A stretch of DNA of 64,000 bases from Bacillus glycinifermentans (GTDB lineage Bacteria; Bacillota; Bacilli; Bacillales; Bacillaceae): contig NZ_LECW02000004.1 in assembly GCF_001042475.2 (NCBI RefSeq), positions 515,440 through 579,439 on the forward strand, read 5' to 3'. Numbering within the stretch: position 1 is the first letter of the stretch; each line of letters begins with the position of its first letter. The notes under the pieces are model-generated. The model worked only from the letters and a program-made list of their open reading frames with translations. It was not told the origin of the DNA and searched no databases. Position numbers and translations under genes: made by a program. Below are positions 1-9,588 of this stretch, piece by piece.

Positions 1-17
1 TGTATGTCTATCTCGAA

Positions 18-46
18 ATTATAGACAACGATGCAGTGAATGTCAA
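18..46 (-). promoter_or_regulatory. Consensus sigma-A promoter reading out of the window
   Basis: On the minus strand TTGACA (41-46) is followed after exactly 17 bp by TATAAT (18-23), a full match to the vegetative consensus. It lies just downstream of the yrrI stop codon and reads leftwards out of the window. In B. subtilis the neighbour here is alaS, so this is probably the alaS promoter; that gene is not visible. Confidence 0.8.
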
Positions 47-58
47 TTCTCCCTGGGG

Positions 59-1117
59 TCAGGCTTTCCTCGCCGCCAAAAAATGGGCGAACATGACCTT
101 TAACACGGCCATCACCGGAACCGCGAGAATCATCCCGATGATGCCGGCCAATTCGCCGCCGGCAAGGAGGCCGAGCATGATGACGACGGGATGCATGTGC
201 AGGCTTTTTCCGACAACGAGCGGCCCGAGAATATTGCTTTCAATAAACTGCAGAGTCAAAATCGTCGCGATCACGACGATGATAAGTTTAGTCGACAAAG
301 CCGCTGCAATCATAAGAGCCGGGACCGCCCCGATGATGGGTCCGAAATAGGGAATGACGTTTGTCGCCCCGACCATGAGGCCGAGTATCAGCGGATACGG
401 CAGGCCGAAAAACCAAAATGACAGGCCGGCTCCCAGCCCGACGACAAGACATACGAACAATTGTCCCCTGATGTAATCGCCGAGCGAATCGTCGACATCC
501 CGGATGAACGCGCTGCCTCTTTTTCTCCATGAAGCCGGCGTTACGTACCAAACCGCTTTTTTCATCGTGTCGATATCTTTCACCATATAAAATACAAGGA
601 AAGGAATAATCGCTGCAACCAGCATGTAGTCAAAAACAAAACGGATGCTCGTAATCGTCCGTTCCGCCCAGCTTCCTGCAAACGCTTCAGCCTGATTGAC
701 AAACTTGTCGATTCTGTCATGCATCCCGTCGGGCCAGGCGTCTGTATGATCATGCAGCTTATCGAGCATGCTTTCGTATGACTCAGCCAGAACCGGAATA
801 CCCTCAGACAGCTCTGTCAACTGCTTGATAAAGATCGGAACGCCTTTGTAAAATCCGTAGCCGAGCCCTCCAAAGAAGAGGAGATAAATGATCAGAATGC
901 TCAAGGTTCTCGGCACGCCCGCCTGATGTATCTTTTCAACGATGGGCAGAAGCAGATAAGTGATAAAAACCGCAATCGCTAAAGGGATCAGAATCGACTT
1001 CAAGAGGAGAGAAACCGGCTCCCATATCGTTCGGAGCTGCAAAAAGATATAAACGGTCAGGAAAAAGAGCATGAAAATCGAGATCCACATTAAAAGCTGC
1101 AGCGGTTTTTTCAGCAT
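59..1117 (-). CDS. yrrI: AI-2E family transporter (YrrI)
   Basis: An integral membrane protein of about 352 residues with the layout of the AI-2E/PerM (UPF0118) family: two N-terminal membrane helices (about residues 10-60), a soluble loop rich in charged residues, then a cluster of helices in the C-terminal half. Members export or exchange small solutes, and the substrate of this one is unknown. The ATG at 1117 is preferred over the GTG three codons upstream because the AGAGGTG ribosome site sits 8 bases before the ATG. It is divergent from glnQ and lies next to the presumed alaS promoter, the same arrangement as in B. subtilis. Confidence 0.85.
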   Translation of the reverse strand: MLKKPLQLLMWISIFMLFFLTVYIFLQLRTIWEPVSLLLKSILIPLAIAVFITYLLLPIVEKIHQAGVPRTLSILIIYLLFFGGLGYGFYKGVPIFIKQLTELSEGIPVLAESYESMLDKLHDHTDAWPDGMHDRIDKFVNQAEAFAGSWAERTITSIRFVFDYMLVAAIIPFLVFYMVKDIDTMKKAVWYVTPASWRKRGSAFIRDVDDSLGDYIRGQLFVCLVVGLGAGLSFWFFGLPYPLILGLMVGATNVIPYFGPIIGAVPALMIAAALSTKLIIVVIATILTLQFIESNILGPLVVGKSLHMHPVVIMLGLLAGGELAGIIGMILAVPVMAVLKVMFAHFLAARKA

Positions 1118-1267
1118 GTTTTTCACCTCTTCTGTTATCCTTTCGATGATATTTAAAAATTATTCTATAAACGGATTTTTTCTGAAACATAAGAATAAAA
1201 TGGACTATACCCGGAAAACCAGACAGCCGGATAAATCGGTTTCATTTTTCAGAATTAACAAAACTAT

Positions 1268-1297
1268 TTGACTATTTTAATGGTAAAAATGTATAAT
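1268..1297 (+). promoter_or_regulatory. glnQHMP sigma-A promoter
   Basis: TTGACT (1268-1273) and TATAAT (1292-1297) are separated by 18 bp in an AT-rich intergenic region. The predicted start of transcription near 1304 lies upstream of the GlnR/TnrA-type box. Confidence 0.75.
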
Positions 1298-1318
1298 ATC
1301 CCTGCCGATAGAATTATT

Positions 1319-1335
1319 TGTTATATTATGTAACA
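1319..1335 (+). promoter_or_regulatory. GlnR/TnrA box in the glnQ leader
   Basis: The 17-mer TGTTATATTATGTAACA fits the nitrogen-control consensus TGTNAN7TNACA at every defined position. It sits downstream of the -10 element and upstream of the glnQ ribosome site, a position expected for repression rather than activation. Confidence 0.8.
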
Positions 1336-1353
1336 CACATAAGGGGGAATAAA

Positions 1354-2082
1354 ATGATTGTATTTGACCAGGTAAATAAGCACTATGGAAACTTTCATGT
1401 TTTGAAAGACATCAACTTACATATCAAAAAAGGTGAAGTCGTCGTCATCATCGGCCCCTCCGGTTCGGGAAAAAGCACCCTGCTCCGCTGCATCAACCGG
1501 CTGGAAACGATTGACCAAGGAACATTAACGGTAAACGGCACGGTGATGAACGATAAAAAAACGGACATCAATAAAGTTCGCCAAAATATCGGAATGGTAT
1601 TCCAGCACTTTCATCTCTACCCGCACAAAACAGTTCTGCAAAACATCATGCTAGCCCCTGTAAAAGTATTAAAACAATCCGCAAAAGAAGCACAGGAAAC
1701 AGCCGAATATTATCTGCAAAAAGTCGGTATTCCCGACAAAGCCAATTCCTACCCGTCCCAGCTTTCCGGCGGTCAGCAGCAAAGGGTCGCAATCGCGAGA
1801 GGCCTGGCTATGAAGCCGGACATCATGCTGTTTGACGAACCAACGTCCGCTCTTGATCCCGAAATGATCGGAGAGGTATTGGACGTAATGAAAACCCTGG
1901 CCAATGAAGGCATGACAATGGTCGTCGTCACCCATGAAATGGGGTTTGCCAAAGAAGTAGCCGACCGCATCGTATTTATCGACCAAGGAAATATTTTAGA
2001 GGAAGCAATACCGGCTGAGTTCTATGCGAATCCCCGCGAAGAAAGGGCGCGCCTGTTCTTAAGCCGTATCTTAAACCATTAA
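1354..2082 (+). CDS. glnQ: Glutamine ABC transporter ATP-binding protein
   Basis: ATPase of a polar amino acid importer, 242 residues. Walker [10 protein letters not shown] is at 34-42, the LSGGQQQ signature at 137-143 and Walker B IMLFDEP at 157-163, with the switch histidine in VVTHEMG near 200. An upstream TTG would add 12 residues, but the AAGGGGG ribosome site (1341-1347) is placed for the ATG at 1354. First gene of glnQHMP. It powers uptake of glutamine delivered by GlnH through the GlnM-GlnP membrane dimer. The near identity to B. subtilis GlnQ that I remember makes the call firm. Confidence 0.95.
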   Translation: MIVFDQVNKHYGNFHVLKDINLHIKKGEVVVIIGPSGSGKSTLLRCINRLETIDQGTLTVNGTVMNDKKTDINKVRQNIGMVFQHFHLYPHKTVLQNIMLAPVKVLKQSAKEAQETAEYYLQKVGIPDKANSYPSQLSGGQQQRVAIARGLAMKPDIMLFDEPTSALDPEMIGEVLDVMKTLANEGMTMVVVTHEMGFAKEVADRIVFIDQGNILEEAIPAEFYANPREERARLFLSRILNH

Positions 2083-2102
2083 TCAGAATTGGAGGAATAT
2101 GT

Positions 2103-2912
2103 ATGTCTCTTATAAAAAAAAGCCTGGCATTCGGATTTACTGCTCTCTTAGCGATCATGCTGCTTGCCGCCTGCGGAGGAAAGGAAACCGGAGGATCTGA
2201 CAGCGGAAATACGCTTGAAACAATTAAAAAGCGGGACAAAATCGTATTCGGCGTGAAAAATGACACGCGGCTGTTCGGTCTGAAAGATCCGAAGTCAGGC
2301 GAAATCGAAGGCTTTGATATCGATATCGCCAAACAGCTTGCCAAACAAATCCTCGGCGACGAAAACAAAGCCGAGTTTAAAGAAGTCACATCCAAAACAA
2401 GGATTCCTATGCTGCAAAATAACGAGATTGACGCCATTATCGCTACCATGACCATTACGGAAGAACGCAAAAAAGAAGTCGATTTCTCAGATGTGTACTT
2501 TGAAGCAGGCCAATCGCTCCTCGTCAAAAAAGACAGCGCGATCAAAAGCACGTCCGACCTTGGCAAAGGAACAAAAGTTTTGGCGGTAAAAGGATCGACA
2601 TCATCACAAAATATCCGTAAAGAAGTTCCTGAAGCCTCCGTTCTTGAATTCGAAAATTATGCAGAAGCCTTTACCGCTTTAAAATCAGGACAGGGCGACG
2701 CTTTAACGACAGATAATGCAATCCTGTACGGAATGGCCGATGAGGATTCTTCCTTCCACTTAGTCGGCGGTACGTTTACCGAAGAGCCGTACGGAATTGC
2801 CGTGAAAAAAGGACAAAAAGAGCTGGTAAAGGAAATCAACAAAGCGTTAAAAGAGCTGAAATCAAGCGGCGAATACGACAAGGTCTACAAAAAATGGATC
2901 AAGGAAGGATGA
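2103..2912 (+). CDS. glnH: Glutamine-binding lipoprotein of the ABC importer
   Basis: Family 3 extracellular solute-binding protein of 269 residues, anchored to the outer face of the membrane. The signal peptide ends in the lipobox LLAAC, so Cys24 becomes the lipid-modified N terminus. The body carries the two-lobe SBP_bac_3 pattern (GFDIDIAKQLA; the TITEER hinge; later the AVKKGQ stretch). The GGAGG site just upstream supports the ATG at 2103. It lies 20 bp after glnQ in the same operon. The glutamine assignment rests on family membership and its place in the glnQHMP order. Confidence 0.94.
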   Translation: MSLIKKSLAFGFTALLAIMLLAACGGKETGGSDSGNTLETIKKRDKIVFGVKNDTRLFGLKDPKSGEIEGFDIDIAKQLAKQILGDENKAEFKEVTSKTRIPMLQNNEIDAIIATMTITEERKKEVDFSDVYFEAGQSLLVKKDSAIKSTSDLGKGTKVLAVKGSTSSQNIRKEVPEASVLEFENYAEAFTALKSGQGDALTTDNAILYGMADEDSSFHLVGGTFTEEPYGIAVKKGQKELVKEINKALKELKSSGEYDKVYKKWIKEG

Positions 2913-2951
2913 CGACAGCAACCGGCTTTCGTTAAAGGAGTGTGAAGCGTA

Positions 2952-3602
2952 TTGAACTTCTCGATACTCACCGAAAATTGGGAAATGTATTTGGAAGGTT
3001 TTAAAACGACCATTTTAGCAAGCGTCATCGCTTTAATCTGCAGCTTTTTGCTGGGGACAATCATTGCTGTCATGAGAATTGCGCCGCTGCAACCTTTACA
3101 TTGGCTGGGTACCGCCTATGTTGAGTTCGTCCGCAATATCCCGCTTTTATTGATTACGTTCGTTTTCTTCTATGGCCTTCCGTCTGCCGGAATGGTCATA
3201 GACGGCTTTACCGCCGGAACAATCGCGTTAACGATATATACGGCGGCATTTATCGCAGAAGCGATACGCGCGGGAATCCAATCGGTTCCAAAAGGACAAA
3301 TGGAAGCGGCAAGATCGTCCGGTTTAACCTACAACCAAACGATGAGATACATTATATTGCCGCAGGCGATTAAAATCGTGATTCCTCCGCTGGGAAATCA
3401 GTTTATTAATTTAGTCAAAAATTCTTCTATTCTCGGCGTTGTCGCAGGAATGGATTTAATGTATCAAGGGGATCTGATTTCTTCCAGCACCCTGGTCACC
3501 TTTGACGTCTATATTTTTGTGGGGCTGTTCTATCTGCTGTTAACGATACCGCTCAGCATTGGAGTCGGACAATTGGAAAAAAAGCTGGCCAAAAGCAATT
3601 AA
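2952..3602 (+). CDS. glnM: Glutamine ABC transporter permease GlnM (TTG start)
   Basis: His/Glu/Gln/Arg-type permease of 216 residues with about five membrane helices and the EAA-loop (EAARSSGLTYNQTM, ending in LPQAI) that docks onto GlnQ. It starts with TTG; the strong AAAGGAG site (2934-2940) precedes it and there is no better start in frame. It pairs with GlnP, whose EAA-loop is nearly the same, to make a heterodimeric channel. The gap of about 40 bp after glnH is the largest within the operon. Confidence 0.92.
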   Translation: MNFSILTENWEMYLEGFKTTILASVIALICSFLLGTIIAVMRIAPLQPLHWLGTAYVEFVRNIPLLLITFVFFYGLPSAGMVIDGFTAGTIALTIYTAAFIAEAIRAGIQSVPKGQMEAARSSGLTYNQTMRYIILPQAIKIVIPPLGNQFINLVKNSSILGVVAGMDLMYQGDLISSSTLVTFDVYIFVGLFYLLLTIPLSIGVGQLEKKLAKSN

Positions 3603-3623
3603 CAGGCAGGAGGATTACATGTT

Positions 3624-4274
3624 ATGGATTTTTCCGGCGCTTATACACCAGACCATCTTCTATTTTTGTTAAACGGTTTTTATGTCACGTTGAAGGTTGC
3701 GTTTATTTCCATTATTCTCAGCTTTATCATCGGCGGTGTTATCGGGACGCTGCGTTTTGCAAATATTACCGTCGTCTCAACGATACTGGCCGTTGTCGTG
3801 GAGACGATTCGAAATCTGCCGCTTCTGTTAATTATCTTCTTTACTTATTTTGCTTTGCCTGAAGTCGGCATTAAACTGGGCATCACGGCTTCAGCGATTG
3901 CAGCATTAACCGTGTTTGAGTCGGCGATGCTTTCAGAAATCATCAGAAGCGGATTACAGTCGATCGATAAAGGCCAGATTGAAGCGGCCCGTTCTTCCGG
4001 CTTGACGTACATTCAGACATTAATGACGATCATTATGCCCCAGGCGCTCAGAAGAATGGTCCCGCCGATCGTCAGCCAATTCATCTCGCTTTTGAAGGAT
4101 ACATCGCTGGCCGTAGTGATCGCCCTGCCGGAACTGACCCATAATGCACAGGTGATCAACGGACAAAAAGGCAGCTATCTCATCCCTATCTTCCTGTTGG
4201 TTGCCCTGATGTATTTTACGGTGAATTACTGTCTTTCGCTTGCGGCAAGACGTTTGGAAGCAAGGGAAACGTAA
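3624..4274 (+). CDS. glnP: Glutamine ABC transporter permease GlnP
   Basis: Second permease of the importer, 216 residues, paralogous to GlnM, with the EAA-loop IEAARSSGLTYIQTL and helices typical of the HisM family. The AGGAGG site is 10 bases before the ATG at 3624; a nearer ATG at 3619 is out of frame. Last gene of glnQHMP, followed by a GC-rich hairpin and then genes in the opposite direction. Confidence 0.93.
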   Translation: MDFSGAYTPDHLLFLLNGFYVTLKVAFISIILSFIIGGVIGTLRFANITVVSTILAVVVETIRNLPLLLIIFFTYFALPEVGIKLGITASAIAALTVFESAMLSEIIRSGLQSIDKGQIEAARSSGLTYIQTLMTIIMPQALRRMVPPIVSQFISLLKDTSLAVVIALPELTHNAQVINGQKGSYLIPIFLLVALMYFTVNYCLSLAARRLEARET

Positions 4275-4278
4275 GAGA

Positions 4279-4302
4279 GGATACCCGAAGAAACGGGTAT
4301 CC
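4279..4302. terminator. Hairpin between convergent glnP and yrzQ
   Basis: GGATACCCG and CGGGTATCC form a 9-bp perfect stem with a 6-base loop. Neither strand has a clean U-tract (CCCTCCCCTT on plus), so it is a probable but imperfect terminator or mRNA end-stabiliser. Confidence 0.5.
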
Positions 4303-4309
4303 CCTCCCC

Positions 4310-4444
4310 TTAAAACATTTTCATAACGCGCCTTCTAAGCTTTCTCATGTTCCGTTTATTCATCATGTCGCTTTGCGACGCCATGTAATACATCAACGCC
4401 CCGGCACCTAACGAAATGAGAGAAGTCATTGTCCGATTCAACAT
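4310..4444 (-). CDS. yrzQ: Small membrane-associated protein YrzQ
   Basis: A 44-residue protein read directly from the minus strand. It starts MLNRTMTSLISLG at 4444 behind a full GGAGG site (4450-4454) and ends VMKMF then TAA. It has one short hydrophobic stretch (about residues 7-20) and a very basic C-terminal tail (KRNMRKLRRR). Small proteins of this kind (DUF3918) are found at this position in Bacillus. The function is unknown. The gene symbol rests on position and size. Confidence 0.7.
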   Translation of the reverse strand: MLNRTMTSLISLGAGALMYYMASQSDMMNKRNMRKLRRRVMKMF

Positions 4445-4456
4445 TCTAACCTCCAT

Positions 4457-4648
4457 TCAAAGGTTAATCGTACGTTCGTCATCCGTAAACAGATCGTCAA
4501 GACTGCTCAATGTTCCGTCTTCTTCCACCTGATGGGTTGAAATTTTTCCTTTCGAAAGGGTCAGCTCTATGAAGCATCCCCAGCAATAGTATTGATTCAC
4601 ACCGATTTTTCCGATGTCTTTGCCTTTGCAATTCGGGCAGATCAGCAT
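4457..4648 (-). CDS. yrzR: Zinc-ribbon mini-protein YrzR
   Basis: A 63-residue protein with two CxxC knuckles (CPNC near the N terminus and CWGC about 18 residues later), a treble-clef or zinc-ribbon arrangement, followed by an acidic tail. The ATG at 4648 is chosen over a GTG four codons upstream because the GAGGTG site is 9 bases from this ATG. It lies between yrzQ and yrrD on the same strand. The function is unknown; a role in binding nucleic acid or protein would be a guess. Confidence 0.75.
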   Translation of the reverse strand: MLICPNCKGKDIGKIGVNQYYCWGCFIELTLSKGKISTHQVEEDGTLSSLDDLFTDDERTINL

Positions 4649-4667
4649 TCGTATACACACCTCTTAT

Positions 4668-5189
4668 TTAATTCAGGACGATTGTGCTTCTGCCTACTTG
4701 AAGCGGTTCGCCTGATGGCTGGATGTGCTTTTTGTCGCCTGACAAGTCGGCAAAAAAACCGTCTGAAAGTTCGTATGATACGATTATGCCCGAGTCGGAA
4801 GAAAAGTATACATCTTCCAGTATTCCCAGCGTATCGCCGCTCCCGTTTTTGACCATTTTTTGTTTAAGCTGGTCATAGGAAAAGCTCTGCTTTGGGATTT
4901 GCATCGGCTTAAATACGGTGAAATCAACGAATATCCCGTCATGATTAATCTCGGTGACGGAGGGAAGCGGAAGGAGCGAGCGATGGTTGTAAATACGCCG
5001 CTTCTCTTCCATGACAAATCCGAGGCATGTCCCTTCCTGGGAAAAACAAATATCTGTCACCACTCCAAGCAAAAGAGACGACTGCCTGTCGTAGACATTG
5101 AGCCCTTCCAGCTCATTGCATGTTCTCAAAGTGTGATCAACCACCTTTTTCAGAACAGTCTTAGGTTCTGCCGTTTGAACGGGACTCAT
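4668..5189 (-). CDS. yrrD: PRC-barrel domain protein YrrD
   Basis: About 173 residues holding two PRC-barrel repeats (for example LEGLNVYDRQSSLLLGVVTD in the first half, MVKNGSGDTLGILEDVYF in the second). The frame stays open back into recD2, but the first usable Met after the recD2 stop is at 5189, and the resulting length matches the B. subtilis protein as I remember it. The ribosome site before it is weak. PRC-barrels occur in RNA-processing and photosynthetic proteins. The role here is unknown. Confidence 0.8.
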   Translation of the reverse strand: MSPVQTAEPKTVLKKVVDHTLRTCNELEGLNVYDRQSSLLLGVVTDICFSQEGTCLGFVMEEKRRIYNHRSLLPLPSVTEINHDGIFVDFTVFKPMQIPKQSFSYDQLKQKMVKNGSGDTLGILEDVYFSSDSGIIVSYELSDGFFADLSGDKKHIQPSGEPLQVGRSTIVLN

Positions 5190-5217
5190 ACGATGAAATG
5201 GATTCCATGAAAAAGCT

Positions 5218-7614
5218 TTATTCCGCCTCTTTTTCCATAAAGTCAAACGGTGTGATGCCCTCCATGCCGATATTGGCGTCATATACGCTAAACGGCAGCT
5301 CTTTTTGGAGCGCGGCGAGCTCTTCGTCTTCTTCGTGCGCTGCCTGCTGAAGCCTTCTCTTGAGCGAAGTCTGCCTTTCAGAGGAATCTTTGTTTTTGAT
5401 GCCCCATTGGAGCGCTTCCTCTTCGCCGCACAAAATGAGAAATTTTTTGCTTCTTGTAATTGCCGTATAAAGCAAATTTCTTCTCAGCATCCGGTAATAG
5501 CTTTTGACGACAGGAAGGATGACGATCGGAAATTCGCTGCCCTGCGATTTATGAATCGAACAGCAGTAAGCATGCGTAAACTGATTAAAATCCTTTTTTG
5601 TGAATGTGATTTCATTGCCGTCGAAGGAGACGACGGCCATGTCTTCTTTTTCCGTATTTTCCTTTGCATAAAAGATGGAGACGATTTCGCCCATATCTCC
5701 GTTAAACACATTGTGCTCCGGCTGGTTGACGAGCTGGAGAACTTTATCTCCCGTCCTGTAGACGACATCCCCGTACTTTAATTCCCTGCCTTTTTGCTTC
5801 GGCGGATTGAGGATGTTTTGCAAAAGCGCGTTTAATTCATTGATTCCCGCCGGTCCTCTGTACATCGGAGCGAGTACTTGGATGTCCCGAGCGGAATACC
5901 CTTTTTGTAATGCGTTTTGGACGACTTTTTCCACGACCTCTTTCATTTGCTGCTGACGGCACCTGATAAATGAACGGTCCTTTGTCGGTGCTGTCAAATT
6001 TTGCGGCAGCCGGCCCTTTTTCATATCATGCGCAAGTTCCACGATTGACGAGCCTTCAGCCTGCCGGTAAATATCGGTTAATCTGACAGAAGCAATGACA
6101 TTCGAGGCTAAAAGATCCCTGAGCACCTGTCCCGGTCCGACGGACGGAAGCTGATCTTCGTCTCCGACCATGATGACCTGTATCCGGTTGGGTATCGCTT
6201 TGAACAATTGATTGGCAAGCCATATATCGAGCATGCTCGTCTCGTCGATAATCACCAGACGGCCTTCGATCGGGTTGTCCTCGTCATGTGTAAACCCTTC
6301 GGAACCGTTCCAGCCGAGGAGCCTGTGGATCGTCACGGCCGGAAGTCCCGTAGACTCGCTCATCCGTTTGGCCGCTCTGCCTGTCGGTGCAGCCAGGACA
6401 AACGGAAACGCCTCGTCTTTTTTATAATCAGCCGGATTCAAGCTCAAACCGTGAAGCTCGCTGTACAATTCGACAATTCCCCTGATGACCGTCGTTTTCC
6501 CAGTGCCCGGTCCTCCGGTTAAAAGGAGCATCGGAGACATCAGCGCTTTTTGAATCGCTTCTTTTTGGCTTGGCGCGTACTGAACCTGCATCCGTTCCTC
6601 AAGCTCCCCTAAAGCAAGCAAAAATTCCGATTCGGGGAACTGATCGTCATATTCGGTTTGTTCCGCGATCGTCAGCACCCTTTTGGCAAAGCTTTGTTCA
6701 GCATAGTACAGCGAAGGATAGTAGCACCTGTCATCTTCTATGAACAATTCCTTCTGTTCGCCGAGCGAAATGATCGAATCTGCCACGTCCATTTCGGTCA
6801 CCTTTTCTTCTCCTGACGACTGGTTCAGCAGCTTTTGCGTCTCGATGATGAGCTGTTTTGTTTCGATGTAAGTATGCCCTTCCTGCAGGCATGCCGCTTC
6901 AATCGTAAATAAAATCGCCGCTTTGACCCGTTCTGGATGCCTGCCCGAAATCCCCATTCTGCCGCCCAGTTCATCCGCTTTCACGAAGCCGATCCCTTCG
7001 ACGTCCTTCACGAGCTGGTACGGATTTTCGCGGATTTTATCAAGCGTTTCCGATTCATATGCCTGATAAATTTTCATCGAAAGCTGGGGTCCAAAGCCGA
7101 ACTCGCTTAACGAAATCATGATCTGCTCGAGCCCCTGATGCTGCTGAAGCGCGGCGGCAAGTTTATCCGCTTTTTTCTTTGACAGCTTCGGGACGTCGTA
7201 AAGCACTGAAGCGTCTCCCAGAATTCTGTTAATCGCGCCTTCCCCGAGCTTATTGACGATTTCTTCGGCCGTTTTTTTGCCGATGCCTTCAAACAAATCG
7301 CTCGACAAATATTGAATGACGCCCTCTTTTGTCGTGGGGACTTCTTTTTTAAAATGATCCGTCTGAAATTGGAGGCCGAATTTCGGATGGGAGGCTTTTT
7401 TTCCGTAAAACGTATACGTTTCATCTTCAAAGATCGCCGGAAAGTAACCAGTGACAGAAACGGTTTTCTCATCAAACGATTCAGATGTTTCCTGGACTTT
7501 TACTTTCAGTACGGTATAAAGATTTGTTTCGTTGTGATAGATGACGGTTGTTACCGTTCCCTTTAGAAAGGACGCTTCATCCATTTGCATTTGGTCCGGA
7601 TTTTGGTGTTTCAC
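5218..7614 (-). CDS. recD2: ATP-dependent DNA helicase RecD2
   Basis: SF1B 5'-3' helicase of 798 residues, the RecD2 type that acts without RecBC. It has the long N-terminal extension with helix-hairpin-helix repeats (GIGKKTAEEIVNKLGEGA; GIGFVKADELG), the Walker A motif TGGPGTGKTT, the motif II stretch VIIDETSMLD and the C-terminal motifs THAYCCSIHKSQGSE and LLYTAITRSK. It starts with GTG behind GGAGGAGCACA. It is implicated in replication-fork maintenance and mismatch-associated repair. Directly upstream of yrrD and downstream of yrrB in one run of minus-strand genes. Confidence 0.95.
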   Translation of the reverse strand: MKHQNPDQMQMDEASFLKGTVTTVIYHNETNLYTVLKVKVQETSESFDEKTVSVTGYFPAIFEDETYTFYGKKASHPKFGLQFQTDHFKKEVPTTKEGVIQYLSSDLFEGIGKKTAEEIVNKLGEGAINRILGDASVLYDVPKLSKKKADKLAAALQQHQGLEQIMISLSEFGFGPQLSMKIYQAYESETLDKIRENPYQLVKDVEGIGFVKADELGGRMGISGRHPERVKAAILFTIEAACLQEGHTYIETKQLIIETQKLLNQSSGEEKVTEMDVADSIISLGEQKELFIEDDRCYYPSLYYAEQSFAKRVLTIAEQTEYDDQFPESEFLLALGELEERMQVQYAPSQKEAIQKALMSPMLLLTGGPGTGKTTVIRGIVELYSELHGLSLNPADYKKDEAFPFVLAAPTGRAAKRMSESTGLPAVTIHRLLGWNGSEGFTHDEDNPIEGRLVIIDETSMLDIWLANQLFKAIPNRIQVIMVGDEDQLPSVGPGQVLRDLLASNVIASVRLTDIYRQAEGSSIVELAHDMKKGRLPQNLTAPTKDRSFIRCRQQQMKEVVEKVVQNALQKGYSARDIQVLAPMYRGPAGINELNALLQNILNPPKQKGRELKYGDVVYRTGDKVLQLVNQPEHNVFNGDMGEIVSIFYAKENTEKEDMAVVSFDGNEITFTKKDFNQFTHAYCCSIHKSQGSEFPIVILPVVKSYYRMLRRNLLYTAITRSKKFLILCGEEEALQWGIKNKDSSERQTSLKRRLQQAAHEEDEELAALQKELPFSVYDANIGMEGITPFDFMEKEAE

Positions 7615-7647
7615 TGTGCTCCTCCCTCCTTTACAGCTCTCTCGGCA

Positions 7648-8298
7648 TCATGCTTCTTCGAGCAATTGCTTGGCCTGAATGCTCAAGAAATGGTCAGGCT
7701 GTATGTCGATCGCTTTGTTCAGCATGGCAAGCGCTTTTTCCCGGTTTTCCTGAAAGGCGTATGCAACGCCTAAATTATAATAAGCATCGGCATGTGCAGG
7801 ATCGAGATCCGTCACTATGGAAAACTGGGCGATCGCTTCGTCCAGCAGGCCTTCGTTGGCGAGGCACAGCCCGTATTGAAAGCGGGCTTCGTGATCCGCA
7901 TCATTCAGTTCGGCCGCCCTCTGCAAATACGGCAAAGCGAGCTTCGGCTGCTCAAGTTTTACGAGCACGGTTCCGAGCATATAAAACAAGTCGCTGTTTT
8001 CCATGCCCGTCCGGTATGCTTTTTCAAACATGTCCTTTGCCTCTTGGTAGCGCTCTTTCATGACATAGACATTTCCGGCTCCATAGTAAGCCGCTCCGGC
8101 TTTTTCATCAAGGCTTACCGCCCTTTCATAAAAGGCGAGCGCCCTGTCCAATTCGCCGAGTGCCGACAGCAGGTTTGCAAAGTTGATGTATGGAACGGCA
8201 TCGCCGCTGTTTTTATCGATTGCTTTTGTAAATGCTTCGGCCGCTTTTTCGAAATCTCCCTTTTGCATAGCATCAATTCCGATTTGGTTGTAGTCCAA
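7648..8298 (-). CDS. yrrB: Tetratricopeptide-repeat protein YrrB
   Basis: 216 residues made almost entirely of about six TPR units (signature examples AFTKAIDKNSGDAVPYINFA, AFYERAVSLDEKAGAAYYGA, AHADAYYNLGVAYAFQ). The gene starts with TTG behind AAAGGGAGAAGG. Structural work on the B. subtilis protein shows a TPR superhelix thought to scaffold partners. Its neighbours mnmA and recD2 do not reveal the partner. A terminator separates it from mnmA, so it probably has its own promoter. Confidence 0.88.
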   Translation of the reverse strand: MDYNQIGIDAMQKGDFEKAAEAFTKAIDKNSGDAVPYINFANLLSALGELDRALAFYERAVSLDEKAGAAYYGAGNVYVMKERYQEAKDMFEKAYRTGMENSDLFYMLGTVLVKLEQPKLALPYLQRAAELNDADHEARFQYGLCLANEGLLDEAIAQFSIVTDLDPAHADAYYNLGVAYAFQENREKALAMLNKAIDIQPDHFLSIQAKQLLEEA

Positions 8299-8325
8299 AA
8301 GCCTTCTCCCTTTCGTGCTCGATTT

Positions 8326-8353
8326 TAAAAAGGCCGTCGACGAAGTCGACAGC
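8326..8353 (-). terminator. Intrinsic terminator after mnmA
   Basis: On the minus strand GGCTGTCGAC, loop TTC, GTCGACGGCC and then a run of T (8326-8330). A second GC-rich hairpin (AGCCCC/GGGGCT, 8356-8380) lies between it and the mnmA stop. Confidence 0.8.
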
Positions 8354-8385
8354 CGTCAAGCCCCAGGCTTCCGGGGCTTTGTTTA

Positions 8386-9528
<1,143 letters not shown>

Positions 9529-9588
9529 TCATTAACTTATCCTTCACAGATCATATCATCATTATCAAGCGCGATGCGAATCTTTAGC

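Noticed and set aside
8356..8380. GC-rich hairpin right after mnmA as the terminator
   Set aside because: No T-run on the minus strand; the following hairpin at 8332-8353 has one and was chosen.
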